64,000 bases of DNA from Pseudogemmobacter humi (GTDB lineage: Bacteria > Pseudomonadota > Alphaproteobacteria > Rhodobacterales > Rhodobacteraceae): assembly GCF_900609055.1 (NCBI RefSeq), contig NZ_UXAW01000052.1, positions 16,136 through 80,135 on the forward strand. The letters run 5' to 3'. Every line of letters starts with the position of its first letter. The stretch's first letter is position 1. The notes under the pieces were generated by a model. It worked only from the letters and a program-made list of their open reading frames with translations, was not told the DNA's origin and ran no database searches. Shown here one piece after another: positions 31,345-40,936 of the stretch. The position numbers were made by a program, and so were the translations under genes.

Positions 31345-33462
31345 TCAGGGCTGGCGTGTGCGATCCCTGTAGCGCGAGATCTGCGCAACATCCGTGTCCG
31401 CTTCAAGGGCCGTCATCACCATGTGAAGATGTTCGACGTCCCGCAGATCCACGTCAATCAGCAGCCGGTAGAAATCCGGCTTGCGGTCGGTGAACCGCAG
31501 ATCCGAGATATTGGCCCGTTGCTCGCCGATCAATGTGCAGATCCGTCCCAGCACGCCCGCATCGTTCGAAATCGTCAGTTGCAGCGAGACGGTATGCACC
31601 GCAGCATGGCGGCCCGGCATCCATTGCAGGTCGATCCAGCGTTCGGTCTGGCTTTCAAACTCCTCCAGCGCCGGGCAGTCGATCGTATGCGCGACCACGC
31701 CCTTGCCGCGCCAGGTGATGCCGACGATCCGCTCGCCCGGCAGCGGCTGGCAGCAGGGCGCGCGGCGGAAGGCCTGGTCGTCCATCAGCCCCACCACCGG
31801 GCGATGCGCGTCGATCTCGGCCTCGCGCTCGGTCGCCAGTTCGGGATACAGCGCCTCGACCACGCGGCGGGCGGTGAATTCGGCGCTGCCGACGCGGGCC
31901 AGCAGATCGGTCTCGTCCACGCAGCCGAGAAGTTTCGCCGCGGTGCGCAAAGCCTTGTCGCTGGCCTTCTTGCCGACGTGATCGAAAGCCGCGCGCGCCA
32001 GTTCCTGGCCAAGCCGCACGAAACGCCCGCGATCCTCTTCGCGCAAGGACCGCCGGATCGCCGCCTTGGCGCGGCCCGTCGTGACGATATCCACCCAGGT
32101 GCCCTGCGGGCGCTGGCCCTCGGCGGTGATGATCTCGACCGATTGTCCGTTCTTCAGCCGGGTCCACAAGGGCGCGCGGATGCCGTCCACCTTGGCCGAG
32201 ACGGTGGAATTGCCGATCCGCGTGTGAATGGCATAGGCGAAATCCAGCGGCGTCGCGCCGCGGGGAAGCTGGACCACCTCGCCCTTGGGGGTGAAGCAGA
32301 ACACCTGATCCGAATACATCTCAAGTTTGACGTTTTCGAGAAACTCGTCGTGATCGGCCTCGTCCAGCCGCTCGGTGATCTGGCTGATCCAGTTCGCCGG
32401 ATCGACGGCGAACGGGTTCCGGCTGCGCACGCCCTCGCGATAGGACCAATGCGCGGCGACGCCCGATTCGGCGACCTCGTGCATCTCGCGGGTGCGGATC
32501 TGCACCTCGACCCGGCTGGCCGCGCGGCCCGAGACCGTGGTGTGGATCGAGCGGTAGCCGTTGGATTTCGGCTGGCTGATGTAATCCTTGAACCGCCCCG
32601 GCACCGAGCGCCAGCGCTGATGGATCACGCCCAGGATGCGGTAGCAATCCGCGACCGAGCCGCAGATCACCCGGAAGCCGTAGATGTCCGAGAGCTGCGA
32701 GAAGGAAAGATCCTTCTCCTGCATCTTGCGCCAGATCGAATAGGGCTTCTTGGCGCGGCCGTAGACCATCGCCTCCAGCCCCTCGCGGTCCAGTTCGGTG
32801 CGGATGTCGGCGGTGATCTTGTGCACCACGTCGCCGGTCTGCTTTTGCAGCGTGATGAAGCGGCGGATGATGGAATTGCGCGCATCGGGATTGAGGACGC
32901 GGAAGGCAAGGTCTTCCAGCTCCTCGCGCATCCACTGCATCCCCATACGGCCCGCAAGCGGCGCATAGATCTCCATCGTCTCGCGCGCCTTCTGCGCCTG
33001 CTTGTCGGCGCGCATCGACTTGATGGTGCGCATATTGTGCAGACGGTCGGCCAGCTTGACCAGGATCACCCGCAGATCCTTGGACATCGCCATGAACAGC
33101 TTGCGGAAATTCTCGGCCTGCTTGCTCTCGGCCGAGGAAAGCTGAAGATTGGTCAGCTTGGTCACGCCATCGACCAGTTCGGCCACTTCGGGGCTGAAGG
33201 TCTCGGAAATCTCGGTGAAGGTGGAGCGGGTGTCCTCGATCGTGTCGTGCAAAAGCGCGGTGACGATCGTGTCGTCGTCCAGCCGCATCTCGGTGAGGAT
33301 GGCGGCGACGGCGACCGGATGGGTGAAATAGGGCTCGCCCGATTTGCGGAACTGGCCCTCGTGCATCTTCAGGCCGTAGGCATAGGCCCGGCGGATCAGA
33401 TCGGCATTGGAACGCGGGTTGTAATTGCGGACGAGGGCGACAAGGTCTTCAACGTCGATCAT
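31345..33462 (-). CDS. rsh: bifunctional (p)ppGpp synthetase/hydrolase (Rsh)
   Basis: Makes and degrades the stringent-response alarmone. The 705 residues comprise an HD hydrolase domain with HDTIED (72-77), the RelA/SpoT synthetase domain (IYGFRVICGSVADCY, then YISQPKSNGYRSIHTTV), TGS (FCFTPKGEVVQLPRGATPLDFAYAIHT, in two parts) and a C-terminal ACT domain. Both catalytic regions look intact, as expected for the single Rsh of alphaproteobacteria. It follows rpoZ by 55 bases, the conserved rpoZ-spoT arrangement. Confidence 0.96.
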   Translation of the reverse strand: MIDVEDLVALVRNYNPRSNADLIRRAYAYGLKMHEGQFRKSGEPYFTHPVAVAAILTEMRLDDDTIVTALLHDTIEDTRSTFTEISETFSPEVAELVDGVTKLTNLQLSSAESKQAENFRKLFMAMSKDLRVILVKLADRLHNMRTIKSMRADKQAQKARETMEIYAPLAGRMGMQWMREELEDLAFRVLNPDARNSIIRRFITLQKQTGDVVHKITADIRTELDREGLEAMVYGRAKKPYSIWRKMQEKDLSFSQLSDIYGFRVICGSVADCYRILGVIHQRWRSVPGRFKDYISQPKSNGYRSIHTTVSGRAASRVEVQIRTREMHEVAESGVAAHWSYREGVRSRNPFAVDPANWISQITERLDEADHDEFLENVKLEMYSDQVFCFTPKGEVVQLPRGATPLDFAYAIHTRIGNSTVSAKVDGIRAPLWTRLKNGQSVEIITAEGQRPQGTWVDIVTTGRAKAAIRRSLREEDRGRFVRLGQELARAAFDHVGKKASDKALRTAAKLLGCVDETDLLARVGSAEFTARRVVEALYPELATEREAEIDAHRPVVGLMDDQAFRRAPCCQPLPGERIVGITWRGKGVVAHTIDCPALEEFESQTERWIDLQWMPGRHAAVHTVSLQLTISNDAGVLGRICTLIGEQRANISDLRFTDRKPDFYRLLIDVDLRDVEHLHMVMTALEADTDVAQISRYRDRTRQP

Positions 33463-33517
33463 TGCCGCCCAGCCTGAAGGGACCGGAGGGCCCCCTGTCC
33501 ATTCCCGTGAAGTCGGA

Positions 33518-33871
33518 TCAGTTCTCGCCCTGGGCTTCCATCAGCGCGCGCAAGAGCTTTTCTTCGGACATGTCGTCCTGCTGCGGCCGGTCGATCTCGC
33601 CCGCCATCAGCAGCGCCATCTGATCCTCTTCGGGCTCGTCGACCTCGATCTGGGTCTGGTAGCTTTCGATCATCCGTTCGCGCAGGACTTCGGCCGACTG
33701 GGTTTCGTCGGCGATCTCGCGCAGCGAGACGACCGGGTTCTTGTCGTTGTCGCGGTCCACGGTCAGCGGCGCGCCGGTGGCGATCTCGCGCGCCCGGTGG
33801 GCGGCCAGCATCACCAGTTCAAAGCGGTTCGGAACCTTGTCTACGCAATCTTCGACCGTCACGCGGGCCAT
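33518..33871 (-). CDS. rpoZ: RNA polymerase omega subunit
   Basis: Small subunit that stabilises beta' and mediates the ppGpp effect. The 117 residues have the conserved N-terminal half [20 protein letters not shown] and [12 protein letters not shown], with an acidic C-terminal tail typical of alphaproteobacteria. A GGAG site precedes the ATG. It is cotranscribed with rsh. Confidence 0.97.
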   Translation of the reverse strand: MARVTVEDCVDKVPNRFELVMLAAHRAREIATGAPLTVDRDNDKNPVVSLREIADETQSAEVLRERMIESYQTQIEVDEPEEDQMALLMAGEIDRPQQDDMSEEKLLRALMEAQGEN

Positions 33872-33992
33872 GGGACACTCCAGTTTCGGAATCGGCCAGC
33901 CGCACCCTGGCGGGCGGGCTTGCCGGAAGTGGCTTGTCTAAGCCCTAAGGAACCGCTTGACAAGCGCATTCAGGCGCGCACCCGGGGGGTGT

Positions 33993-34580
33993 TCACAACG
34001 GCGTCACCGCCGCACGGTCGGCCTCGGGCAGCCGGGCCAGCATCTCGCGGGTGCTCAGGCCAAGCCGCGGATGGATCCAGTCGGGCGCCACCTCGGCCAT
34101 CGGCACAAGGACGAAGGCCCGGTCCTGAAGCCGCGGATGCGGCAGGATCAGCCGGTCCGGCGCCCGCGAGACCTGCTGGCCGGGCGGCAGATCGCGCCAG
34201 GCGTCCTGGGTCGCGCCATCGGGCAAAACCGAATCACCCAGAGCGATCAGATCCAGGTCCAGCGTCCGCCCCGCCCATCTCGACTGCCTCTCGCGACCAT
34301 GATCCGCTTCGATCCGGTGCAGGATCGAAAGAAATTTTTCGGGCTCTTGCAGCACATGACCGTGAACGAGCGCGACCGCATTCACATAGTCGGGGCCGGC
34401 GCCAGCGGGGAAACAGGGGGTGCGCCAGAACCTGCTGAGCCCTGAAATCGTTATCCCTTCAACCTCAAGCGCAGCCAGAGCCGCGCGGAGAATTTCCGCC
34501 GGAAACATGTATCCGAATGGCAAGTTTGCGCCCAGCGCGATGACAGCGGGGCTTGCAGGTTTGTCGCAGATCAACTTCAT
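33993..34580 (-). CDS. folK: 2-amino-4-hydroxy-6-hydroxymethyldihydropteridine diphosphokinase
   Basis: Pyrophosphokinase of folate synthesis. The 195 residues show ALGANLPFG at the N-terminus, SRFWRTPCFPAG, LHRIEADHGRERQSRWAGRT and the signature RTLDLDLIALGD with the metal-binding Asp pair, then LPHPRLQDRAFVLVP. It starts at the ATG at 34580 and is divergent from the NYN-domain gene. A 120-base gap separates it from rpoZ. Confidence 0.95.
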   Translation of the reverse strand: MKLICDKPASPAVIALGANLPFGYMFPAEILRAALAALEVEGITISGLSRFWRTPCFPAGAGPDYVNAVALVHGHVLQEPEKFLSILHRIEADHGRERQSRWAGRTLDLDLIALGDSVLPDGATQDAWRDLPPGQQVSRAPDRLILPHPRLQDRAFVLVPMAEVAPDWIHPRLGLSTREMLARLPEADRAAVTPL

Positions 34581-34707
34581 ACCATATAGTTCATTCAGTC
34601 GTATCCGACACCGGCACCCAGCCGGGCGGCATTTGTTGATGGGGATCCTAAAGGCTGGTTCCTGTCGGGGATAGTCATGCCGGAGCGGCTGCTCGAGGGG
34701 AAATATA

Positions 34708-35283
34708 ATGTTCTATAAAGACGAACGGCTCGCGCTGTTCATCGACGGGTCGAATCTGTATGCCGCCGCCAAGGCGCTCGGGTTCGACATCGACTACAAA
34801 CTGCTGCGGATGGAGTTCATGCGGCGGGGCAAGCTTTTGCGCGCCTTCTACTACACGGCCCTGCTGGAAAACGAGGAATATTCGCCGATCCGGCCGCTGG
34901 TCGACTGGCTGCATTACAACGGCTTCACCATGCGCACCAAACCGGCGCGGGAATATACCGACAGCCAGGGCCGCCGTAAGGTCAAAGGGAATATGGATAT
35001 CGAGCTTGCGGTCGATGCCATGGAACTGGCCTCGCGGCTGGATCACATCGTCCTGTTCTCGGGCGACGGCGATTTCCGGCCGCTGGTGGAAAGCCTGCAG
35101 CGTCAGGGAACCCGGGTTTCGGTCGTCTCGACCATCCGCAGCCAGCCGCCGATGATCTCGGACGAGCTCCGCCGCCAGGCGGATAATTTCATCGAACTGG
35201 ACGATCTGCGCGACGTGATCGGCCGCCCCCCGCGCGAGCCGCGGCCGGCGGGCGCGGATGAAGTCAGCGTCGGCGCGCGGTGA
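34708..35283 (+). CDS. NYN-domain (LabA/DUF88-like) protein
   Basis: Predicted RNase of the NYN (PIN-like) fold, 191 residues. The acidic active-site motifs are present: LFIDGSNLYAAAKALG (Asp14), GNMDIELAVDAM and LFSGDGDFRPLVESLQRQG. The C-terminus is short and basic. Bacterial LabA-like proteins of this kind are common but little studied. It follows an AGGGGAAATATA leader and stands alone, divergent from folK. Confidence 0.9.
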   Translation: MFYKDERLALFIDGSNLYAAAKALGFDIDYKLLRMEFMRRGKLLRAFYYTALLENEEYSPIRPLVDWLHYNGFTMRTKPAREYTDSQGRRKVKGNMDIELAVDAMELASRLDHIVLFSGDGDFRPLVESLQRQGTRVSVVSTIRSQPPMISDELRRQADNFIELDDLRDVIGRPPREPRPAGADEVSVGAR

Positions 35284-35368
35284 GCGCGTCTCTCGCCGGG
35301 CGCCCCACGCGCCCGGCCGGGTTTTCCGCGCCGGCTCCGGCGCCGTCCGGGCGGGCTGCCGTCCGGGC

Positions 35369-35812
35369 ATGACGGGACTTGCAGGTCTTGCGATCGCCGC
35401 CTTCCTGGCCGCGACGCCCTTGCCGATGAATTCGGAACTGCCGTTTCTGGCCTTGCAGGGGCTGGGGCATGATGCCGTGGCGCTGGTCCTGGTGGCTTCG
35501 GTGGCGAACACGCTCGGCTCCTGCGTCACCTACTGGTGCGGGATGCAGGGTGAGCGACTGCGCGGCGGCCGCTGGTTTCCCTTCACCGGCGCCGGGCTTG
35601 AACGCGCCCGCGGCTGGTTCTCGCGCTACGGGCGCTGGTCGCTTCTGTTGTCCTGGGCGCCGGGCGGCGATCTGATCGTCGCGCTGGCGGGGCTGATGCG
35701 GCTGCCGTTCGCGACATTCCTCGCGCTGACGGCGCTGGCGAAAACCGGCCGCTACGCCGCGCTGGCGCTGGCCGCCGCCGGGATCGGCGGCGCGTTTTCC
35801 GCCCCCGGCTGA
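35369..35812 (+). CDS. YqaA/DedA-type small membrane protein
   Basis: Membrane protein of 147 residues of the SNARE-associated (DedA) superfamily, YqaA type: [20 protein letters not shown], then [13 protein letters not shown] and the conserved [20 protein letters not shown]. It lies between the NYN gene and ispH on the same strand. Its role is probably in lipid or membrane homeostasis, by family only. The longer in-frame start at 35258 would read over the NYN-gene end and is unlikely. Confidence 0.82.
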   Translation: MTGLAGLAIAAFLAATPLPMNSELPFLALQGLGHDAVALVLVASVANTLGSCVTYWCGMQGERLRGGRWFPFTGAGLERARGWFSRYGRWSLLLSWAPGGDLIVALAGLMRLPFATFLALTALAKTGRYAALALAAAGIGGAFSAPG

Positions 35813-35859
35813 GTGCCGGGCACTGGACCCCGGCCCGCTTTGCCACTACCTCTGAACCC

Positions 35860-36819
35860 ATGATCGACAGGCCGCCCCTGAAACTCTACCTCGCAGCCCC
35901 GCGCGGCTTTTGCGCCGGGGTGGACCGTGCCATCCGCATCGTCGAGATGGCACTGGAGAAATGGGGCGCGCCCGTCTATGTCCGCCACGAGATCGTCCAC
36001 AACCGCTATGTGGTGGACGGGTTGCGCGCCAAGGGCGCCGTCTTCGTCGAGGAACTGTCGGAATGCCCCGACGACCGGCCGGTGGTGTTCTCGGCCCATG
36101 GCGTGCCGAAAGCCGTACCGGCCGAGGCCGCGCGACGCGAGATGATCGCGGTCGATGCCACCTGCCCGCTGGTCACCAAAGTGCATAACGAGGCCGGGCG
36201 CCATCACGCGAACGGCCTGCAACTGATCTTCATCGGCCACGAGGGCCACCCCGAGACGGTGGGCACCATGGGCCAGTTGCCGCCGGGCGAGGTGCTGCTG
36301 GTCGAGACCCCCGCCGATGTGGCGGGGCTGGTGGTGCGCGACGAGGCGAAGCTGGCCTTCGCCACCCAGACCACGCTCTCGGTCGACGACACCGCCGCCA
36401 TCGTCGAGGCGTTGCGCGCGCGGTTCCCGCTGATCACCGGGCCGGGCCACAAGGATATCTGCTACGCCACCACCAACCGCCAGGCCGCGGTCAAGGCCAT
36501 CGCGCCGAAGATCGACGCGCTGCTGGTAGTCGGGGCGCCGAATTCCTCGAACTCGCGCCGTCTGGTCGAGGTCGGCGCCGCCGCCGGCTGCGGCTATGCG
36601 CAACTGGTGCAGCGCGCCGCCGACATCGACTGGCGGGCGCTGGACGGGATCGGCGCGCTCGGCGTCACCGCCGGGGCCTCGGCCCCCGAAGTGCTGATCA
36701 ACGAGGTGATCGACGCGGTGCGCGCGCGGTTCGACGTGGCGGTGGAACTGGTCGAGACCGCCATCGAGGACATCGAATTCAAGGTGCCCCGCGTCTTGCG
36801 CGAAGAGGCCCGGGCGTGA
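35860..36819 (+). CDS. ispH: 4-hydroxy-3-methylbut-2-enyl diphosphate reductase
   Basis: Last enzyme of the non-mevalonate isoprenoid pathway, a 4Fe-4S protein making IPP and DMAPP. The 319 residues carry the three cluster cysteines at 18 ([11 protein letters not shown]), 102 (DATCPLV) and 201 ([10 protein letters not shown]), and the substrate residues in HEGHPE and PNSSNSRRL. The TGA overlaps the GTG of the next gene. Confidence 0.97.
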   Translation: MIDRPPLKLYLAAPRGFCAGVDRAIRIVEMALEKWGAPVYVRHEIVHNRYVVDGLRAKGAVFVEELSECPDDRPVVFSAHGVPKAVPAEAARREMIAVDATCPLVTKVHNEAGRHHANGLQLIFIGHEGHPETVGTMGQLPPGEVLLVETPADVAGLVVRDEAKLAFATQTTLSVDDTAAIVEALRARFPLITGPGHKDICYATTNRQAAVKAIAPKIDALLVVGAPNSSNSRRLVEVGAAAGCGYAQLVQRAADIDWRALDGIGALGVTAGASAPEVLINEVIDAVRARFDVAVELVETAIEDIEFKVPRVLREEARA

Positions 36820-37280
36820 CGGCGCCCCTGCGGCTTGCCTCGCTGCTTCTCGCGCTGGCCGCTCCGGCCGCGGCGGAAGAGGCGCCGCTTGCCAGCTACT
36901 GGCAGAATTCCGGCAGCCTGCCGCCCGAATACGCCTGGGAAACGACTGCGACGATTTCCGAAACCGGCAGGCTGGTGCTGCGCCATTGCAAGGGCTATGC
37001 GACCGAAGGCCCCGGATGCGAGACGCGCGAGGCTCAGGTTGACCGCCCCGCGCTGGATGCGATCCTCGATGCCGCCCGGGCGTCGGATCTGCTGTCCAAC
37101 CCTGCCGCCGAACCGGAAGAGCCGATGGTCGGCGGCCCGGGCCGGGGCGGCGCGGTCTGGCTCGACGGCGGCAGGCTGATCCTGCCCGCCCAGGCCGCCG
37201 TCTCCGACGAGGCGCGGGTGGCCCATGTCCTCGACACCATCGCCGCCGCGATCCCCGAAACCCTTCGGCAGAACGACTGA
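36816..37280 (+). CDS. secreted protein of unknown function
   Basis: Protein of 154 residues with a signal peptide ([18 protein letters not shown]). It has two cysteines ([15 protein letters not shown]) that could pair, and no family I recognise. It starts with GTG, overlapping the ispH stop by four bases (GTGA), so it is translationally coupled to ispH. Codon use matches the host. Confidence 0.75.
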   Translation: MTAPLRLASLLLALAAPAAAEEAPLASYWQNSGSLPPEYAWETTATISETGRLVLRHCKGYATEGPGCETREAQVDRPALDAILDAARASDLLSNPAAEPEEPMVGGPGRGGAVWLDGGRLILPAQAAVSDEARVAHVLDTIAAAIPETLRQND

Positions 37281-37375
37281 CGAGGCCCGCGGATGCACAT
37301 TCTCATGCCAGACCCAACCGCTCTCGCCGTCTGCGAGACACCCTCTCCGCGCTCCGGCCACAAAGCGACTGACGC

Positions 37376-37990
37376 ATGAATGTTCTGACACCCGAGTTCC
37401 TGCTGACCGCCTTCGTCGTCTGCGTGACGCCGGGGATCGGCGTGGTCTATACGCTTTCGGTCACTCTGGGCGGCGGCTTCCGTGCCGGGTTCTGGGCGAC
37501 CCTGGGCTGCACGCTGGCGACCGTGTTCCATATGGTCGTCGCCATGGCGGGGCTGGCGGCGGTGCTGCACACCTCGGCGGTGTTGTTCCAGGTGCTGAAA
37601 TACGCTGGAGTGGCCTATCTTCTCTGGATGGCCTGGGCGGTGCTGAAAGACAGCGGCCAGATGGCGATCACCGCGGCGGAGGGCGGCTCGCCGGGCCGCC
37701 TCGTCTGGCGGGGCGTGGTGCTGAACCTTCTGAACCCCAAGCTGCCCCTGTTCTTCGTGGCCTTCCTGCCGCAGTTCCTGCCCGCGGGATCGGGCATGGC
37801 GGCGCTGGTCACTCTGGGCGCGGGTTTCACCCTGATGACCTTCGCCACCTTCCTGCTTTACGCGGTGATCGGTGCGACGGGCCGGGCGCGGATCCTGTCC
37901 TCGGCCAGGCTGATGGCCTGGATGAAACGCGCCTTCGCCGCCTCTTTCGCCGCGCTCGGCGCGAAACTCGCCCTGGAGCGCGCACCATGA
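37376..37990 (+). CDS. LysE-family amino-acid exporter
   Basis: Inner-membrane exporter of 204 residues. The LysE/RhtB pattern is clear: FVVCVTPGIGVVYTLSVTLG at the N-terminus, GVAYLLWMAW, then NLLNPKLPLFFVAFLPQFL. About six transmembrane segments. The substrate is not predictable. It overlaps the DUF3429 gene (ATGA). Confidence 0.92.
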   Translation: MNVLTPEFLLTAFVVCVTPGIGVVYTLSVTLGGGFRAGFWATLGCTLATVFHMVVAMAGLAAVLHTSAVLFQVLKYAGVAYLLWMAWAVLKDSGQMAITAAEGGSPGRLVWRGVVLNLLNPKLPLFFVAFLPQFLPAGSGMAALVTLGAGFTLMTFATFLLYAVIGATGRARILSSARLMAWMKRAFAASFAALGAKLALERAP

Positions 37991-38409
37991 GCCGCAATGC
38001 TGCCCTCGCCGCCGCGCTGACCGCGGCCCCGTTCCTGTGGTCGCTGGCGCCGCTGGTCCGGCCTGACCTGACGCAACTGACGCCGCCGATGTTCGCGGGG
38101 CGGGTGCTCGCCGTCTCCTGGGGCGCGGCGGTGCTGTTCTTCTCGTCGGGCGCGCTGGCGGCGATGGCGGTCCAGGCCCGCGCGGGCGCGGCGCTGACGG
38201 TGCTTGCCGTGCTGCCCGGGCTGTTCGCCTTCCTCGCCGTGCCGGATGCGTCGGACAATTCCCTGCTTTTGCTGGCGGCGGCGTTCCTCGGGCTTCTGAT
38301 GACCGAGTTCAGCCTGACCCGCGCCGGCCTCATCCCGCCCGCCTGGTTCCGGTTCCGCCTTGCGGTCACGCTGGCGGCCTGCCTCGCCCTTCTGCTGCCG
38401 CTGTTCTGA
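37987..38409 (+). CDS. DUF3429-like membrane protein
   Basis: Membrane protein of 140 residues with about four or five hydrophobic segments ([48 protein letters not shown] and [16 protein letters not shown]). The pattern fits the DUF3429 family. Function unknown. It overlaps the LysE gene at its start and rnhA at its end (TGATG). Confidence 0.8.
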   Translation: MSRNAALAAALTAAPFLWSLAPLVRPDLTQLTPPMFAGRVLAVSWGAAVLFFSSGALAAMAVQARAGAALTVLAVLPGLFAFLAVPDASDNSLLLLAAAFLGLLMTEFSLTRAGLIPPAWFRFRLAVTLAACLALLLPLF

Positions 38410-38888
38410 TGCCCGAGCTTTTCGCCTATACCGACGGAGCCTGCTCGGGCAATCCCGGCCCCGGGGGCTGGGGCGCCCTGCTGATCGCGCGCGACAATGG
38501 CGCGGTGCTGAGAGAGCGCGAGCTCTCGGGCGGCGAGGCCGACACCACCAACAACCGGATGGAGCTGATGGCCGCGATCAGCGCGCTGGAAAGCCTGACG
38601 CGGGCAAGCGCGATCACCGTGGTCACCGACAGCGCCTATGTGAAGAACGGCGTGACCGCCTGGATCCACGGCTGGAAGCGGAACGGCTGGAAAACCGCCG
38701 ACAAAAAGCCGGTGAAGAACGCCGATCTCTGGCAGCGGCTGGACGCGGCCCAGGCCCGCCACAAGGTCACCTGGCAATGGATCAAAGGCCATGCCGGGCA
38801 TGAAGAGAACGAGCGCGCCGACGCTTTGGCGCGCGGCGGCATGGCGCCTTACAAAAAGGCCATGAAAGCGTCACCGGAAAAGGCTTGA
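38409..38888 (+). CDS. rnhA: ribonuclease HI
   Basis: Degrades the RNA strand of RNA-DNA hybrids. The 159 residues carry the active-site carboxylates in [16 protein letters not shown] (Asp8), NRMELMAAI (Glu), VTDSAYV (Asp) and ADALAR (Asp). [15 protein letters not shown] is the usual C-terminal block. Its ATG overlaps the previous stop codon. Confidence 0.96.
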   Translation: MPELFAYTDGACSGNPGPGGWGALLIARDNGAVLRERELSGGEADTTNNRMELMAAISALESLTRASAITVVTDSAYVKNGVTAWIHGWKRNGWKTADKKPVKNADLWQRLDAAQARHKVTWQWIKGHAGHEENERADALARGGMAPYKKAMKASPEKA

Positions 38889-38920
38889 ACGCGGGCAGGG
38901 CTTCGCCCACCATTCAAACC

Positions 38921-39421
38921 ATGCCGCGCAGAAAGATCCTCTCCGACGCCGAAGTGCTGCTGGAAGCCCGCCGCCTGTTCGCGGCCGGGGGCGACAAGGC
39001 GCTCAGCTTCGGCACGCTGGCACGGGCGACCGGGCTTGCCGCCTCGACGCTCGCGCAAAGGTTCCAGAGCGTCGGGGGCTTGCAGGGCGCCGCCGCCTGC
39101 GCCGGCTGGCAGGAGCTGATCGCCGCGCTGGACGGCGCCGCGCGCGACAGCGCCGGCAAGGGGCCGCAGAGCTATCTCAAGGCGCTGGAACCCGGGGCGG
39201 CGATGGCGCCGATGCTGCTCGCGCTCGGCCAGCGCGACGCGCGCGCGGGCGAACTTGCGCAGGAGTGGCGCGGCCAGGTCGAGACGGCACTGGCTTTGCG
39301 CATCGGCCAGGGTGAGAAGGCGCGGCTCTCGGCGCAGATCCTGTTCGCGGCCTGGCAGGGGCGGCTTCTGTGGGGGATCGAGGGGATCCGGCTCAAGGAT
39401 CTGGCGAAGCGGCTTACCTGA
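38921..39421 (+). CDS. TetR-like transcriptional regulator
   Basis: Predicted DNA-binding regulator of 166 residues. The N-terminal helix-turn-helix is AEVLLEARRLFAAGGDKALS, then GTLARATGLAASTLAQRF, followed by a helical ligand domain. I choose the ATG at 38921 (MPRRKILSDAEV); a TTG at 38885 would add 12 residues and overlap rnhA. It converges with the GlsB gene, and the two overlap by 8 bases. The target is unknown. Confidence 0.8.
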   Translation: MPRRKILSDAEVLLEARRLFAAGGDKALSFGTLARATGLAASTLAQRFQSVGGLQGAAACAGWQELIAALDGAARDSAGKGPQSYLKALEPGAAMAPMLLALGQRDARAGELAQEWRGQVETALALRIGQGEKARLSAQILFAAWQGRLLWGIEGIRLKDLAKRLT

Positions 39422-39647
39422 TATAGGTCCGCCACAGCCAGATCAGCGCCAGCGCGCCAAGGAAGGCGCCGACGAACCCCGCCGCCGCGCCCAGCGACCA
39501 GACCAGCAGCCGCAGAAGCCCGCCGCCGATCAGCGCGCCGAACACGCCGATGGCGATGGTCGTCGGCACATCGGTGTTCAGTTTCATCACCCGCGTCGCC
39601 AGAAACCCCGCCGCCGCGCCGATGATCATCAGTGTGAGGAATGGCAT
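39414..39647 (-). CDS. GlsB/YeaQ/YmgE-family membrane protein
   Basis: Membrane protein of 77 residues with three hydrophobic segments and the family glycine pattern (LMIIGAAAGFLATRVMKL, IGVFGALIGGGLLRLL, FVGAFLGALALIWLWR). It is usually called transglycosylase-associated or stress-response; its true function is unknown. The ATG at 39647 has GGGGAGAA upstream. Confidence 0.88.
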   Translation of the reverse strand: MPFLTLMIIGAAAGFLATRVMKLNTDVPTTIAIGVFGALIGGGLLRLLVWSLGAAAGFVGAFLGALALIWLWRTYIR

Positions 39648-39730
39648 CCCGTTCTCCCCGCCGTCCTGCCCCCTATATGGGGCCGCGCGCAGCATCGCAA
39701 AGCCCGCGCGGCGCGGACCCGGGGAATCCT

Positions 39731-39759
39731 CCGGCGCGGATATATCGGCAGGATGAAAG
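39731..39759 (+). repeat. degenerate structured intergenic repeat, copy 4
   Basis: CCGGCGCGGATATATCGG then CAGGATGAAAG: core changed to GATATAT, tail intact. The leading hairpin is lost. It is the first of four copies in the 395-base gap between the GlsB gene and fmt. Confidence 0.6.
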
Positions 39760-39776
39760 CGCGGGACTGAAGAGAT

Positions 39777-39831
39777 CCGCGCCTTGCGGCGCGAATGGCC
39801 TCCGGCGGGGGTATTTGCGCCAGGGTGAAAG
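39777..39831 (+). repeat. structured intergenic repeat, copy 5
   Basis: Hairpin CGCGCC/GGCGCG, then CCTCCGGCGGGGGTATTT and the tail CCAGGGTGAAAG. The stretch between this and copy 6 (39832-39924) holds nothing recognisable. Confidence 0.78.
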
Positions 39832-39924
39832 CATAATCCCGCACGCATTGACCGCCGCCCATCGGTCCCGGCTCCGGTCCCTGCATCCGCCGCAGCCGCA
39901 AGCCCACGGATTCGCCGCTCCCGC

Positions 39925-39951
39925 CCTGGCCCAAATACTCCCCCCGCAGGT
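39925..39951 (-). repeat. degenerate structured intergenic repeat, copy 6
   Basis: Read on the minus strand: CCTGCGGGGGGAGTATTTGG, then GCCAGG. The end of the tail is lost. It faces copy 5 tail to tail, about 95 bases apart. Confidence 0.6.
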
Positions 39952-39982
39952 GATCGGCAGCCATCTCCGCAGCGCCCATGTC

Positions 39983-40044
39983 TTTCATCCTGACCCAAAT
40001 ACCCCGGGGTGAGCGGCCGCAGGCCGCGAGGGGCGGCGCCCCTC
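39983..40044 (-). repeat. structured intergenic repeat, copy 7
   Basis: Read on the minus strand: the first hairpin GGGGC/GCCCC begins at the fmt stop codon itself. The second hairpin is GCGGCC/GGCCGC, then CACCCCGGGGTATTT and the tail TCAGGATGAAAG. Its double-hairpin head is nearly identical to that of copy 9. Confidence 0.85.
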
Positions 40045-40936
40045 AGAGCCGGTCGGGCAGCGCGAGCCCTTTCAGCACTTCGGCGGCGGGCATCGGCCTG
40101 CGGCCCTCGCGCTGCGCTTCCAGCACCTCTGCCGCACCCTCGCCGCAGGCGATGGTGAAGCCCGCCAGCACCTCGCCGGGCCTCCCCCCACCTGGGGCGA
40201 GACGCGAGCGCAGCAGTTTCACCCGCTCGGCCCCGATCTGCGTCCAGGCGCCGGGGAAGGGCGAGAGGCCACGGATGCGGCGGTCCACTTCCGGCGCCGG
40301 CAGGGTCCAGTCGATCCGCGCCTCGGTCTTGTCGATCTTCGCCGCATAGGTCACGCTCTCTGCGGGCTGCGGCACGGGCACCAGATCGGGCAGGTGCGCC
40401 AGCGCGCGCAGGATCAGATCCGCCCCCATCTGCGACAGCCGGTCGTGCAGATCGGCGGCGGTCTCCTGCGGCGCGATCGGGGTTGCCGCGCGCAGCAGCA
40501 CCGGGCCGGTGTCGAGCCCCGCCTCCATCCGCATGATGCAGACGCCGGTCTCCTGATCCCCGGCCATGATCGCGCGCTGGATCGGCGCAGCCCCCCGCCA
40601 GCGCGGCAGAAGCGAGGCGTGGATGTTCAGGCAGCCCGCGCGCGGCAGGTCCAGCACCGCCTGCGGCAGGATCAGCCCATAGGCCACCACCACCGCAACC
40701 TCGGCCTGCGCCGCCGCGACCTCTGCCTGCGCCGCCGGATCGCGCAGGCTTTCCGGGGTGTGGACCCTCAGTCCCAGCTCTTCCGCCCGGGCATGGACCG
40801 GCGTTTTGCGCGGCGCCTTGCCCCGGCCCGCCGGGCGCGGCGGCTGCGACCAGACACCGACGATCTCATGACCGCCATGCAGCGCGTCCAGCACCGGAAC
40901 CGAGAATTCCGGCGTCCCCATGAAGATCACCCTCAT
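40043..40936 (-). CDS. fmt: methionyl-tRNA formyltransferase
   Basis: Formylates initiator Met-tRNA. The 297 residues show [58 protein letters not shown] with the catalytic Asn/His, and the C-terminal OB-like domain. A 21-base tandem duplication (40698-40739) gives AQAEVAA twice just before the VVVAYG strand, a small insertion that looks tolerable. The ATG overlaps the stop of the first deformylase-like gene (ATGA). It is cotranscribed with the def genes. Confidence 0.96.
   Translation of the reverse strand: MRVIFMGTPEFSVPVLDALHGGHEIVGVWSQPPRPAGRGKAPRKTPVHARAEELGLRVHTPESLRDPAAQAEVAAAQAEVAVVVAYGLILPQAVLDLPRAGCLNIHASLLPRWRGAAPIQRAIMAGDQETGVCIMRMEAGLDTGPVLLRAATPIAPQETAADLHDRLSQMGADLILRALAHLPDLVPVPQPAESVTYAAKIDKTEARIDWTLPAPEVDRRIRGLSPFPGAWTQIGAERVKLLRSRLAPGGGRPGEVLAGFTIACGEGAAEVLEAQREGRRPMPAAEVLKGLALPDRL

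Noticed and set aside
31300..33477. A 725-codon plus-strand frame opposite rsh
   Set aside because: Shadow of the well-supported rsh gene; composition is Arg/His/Asp-rich without motifs.
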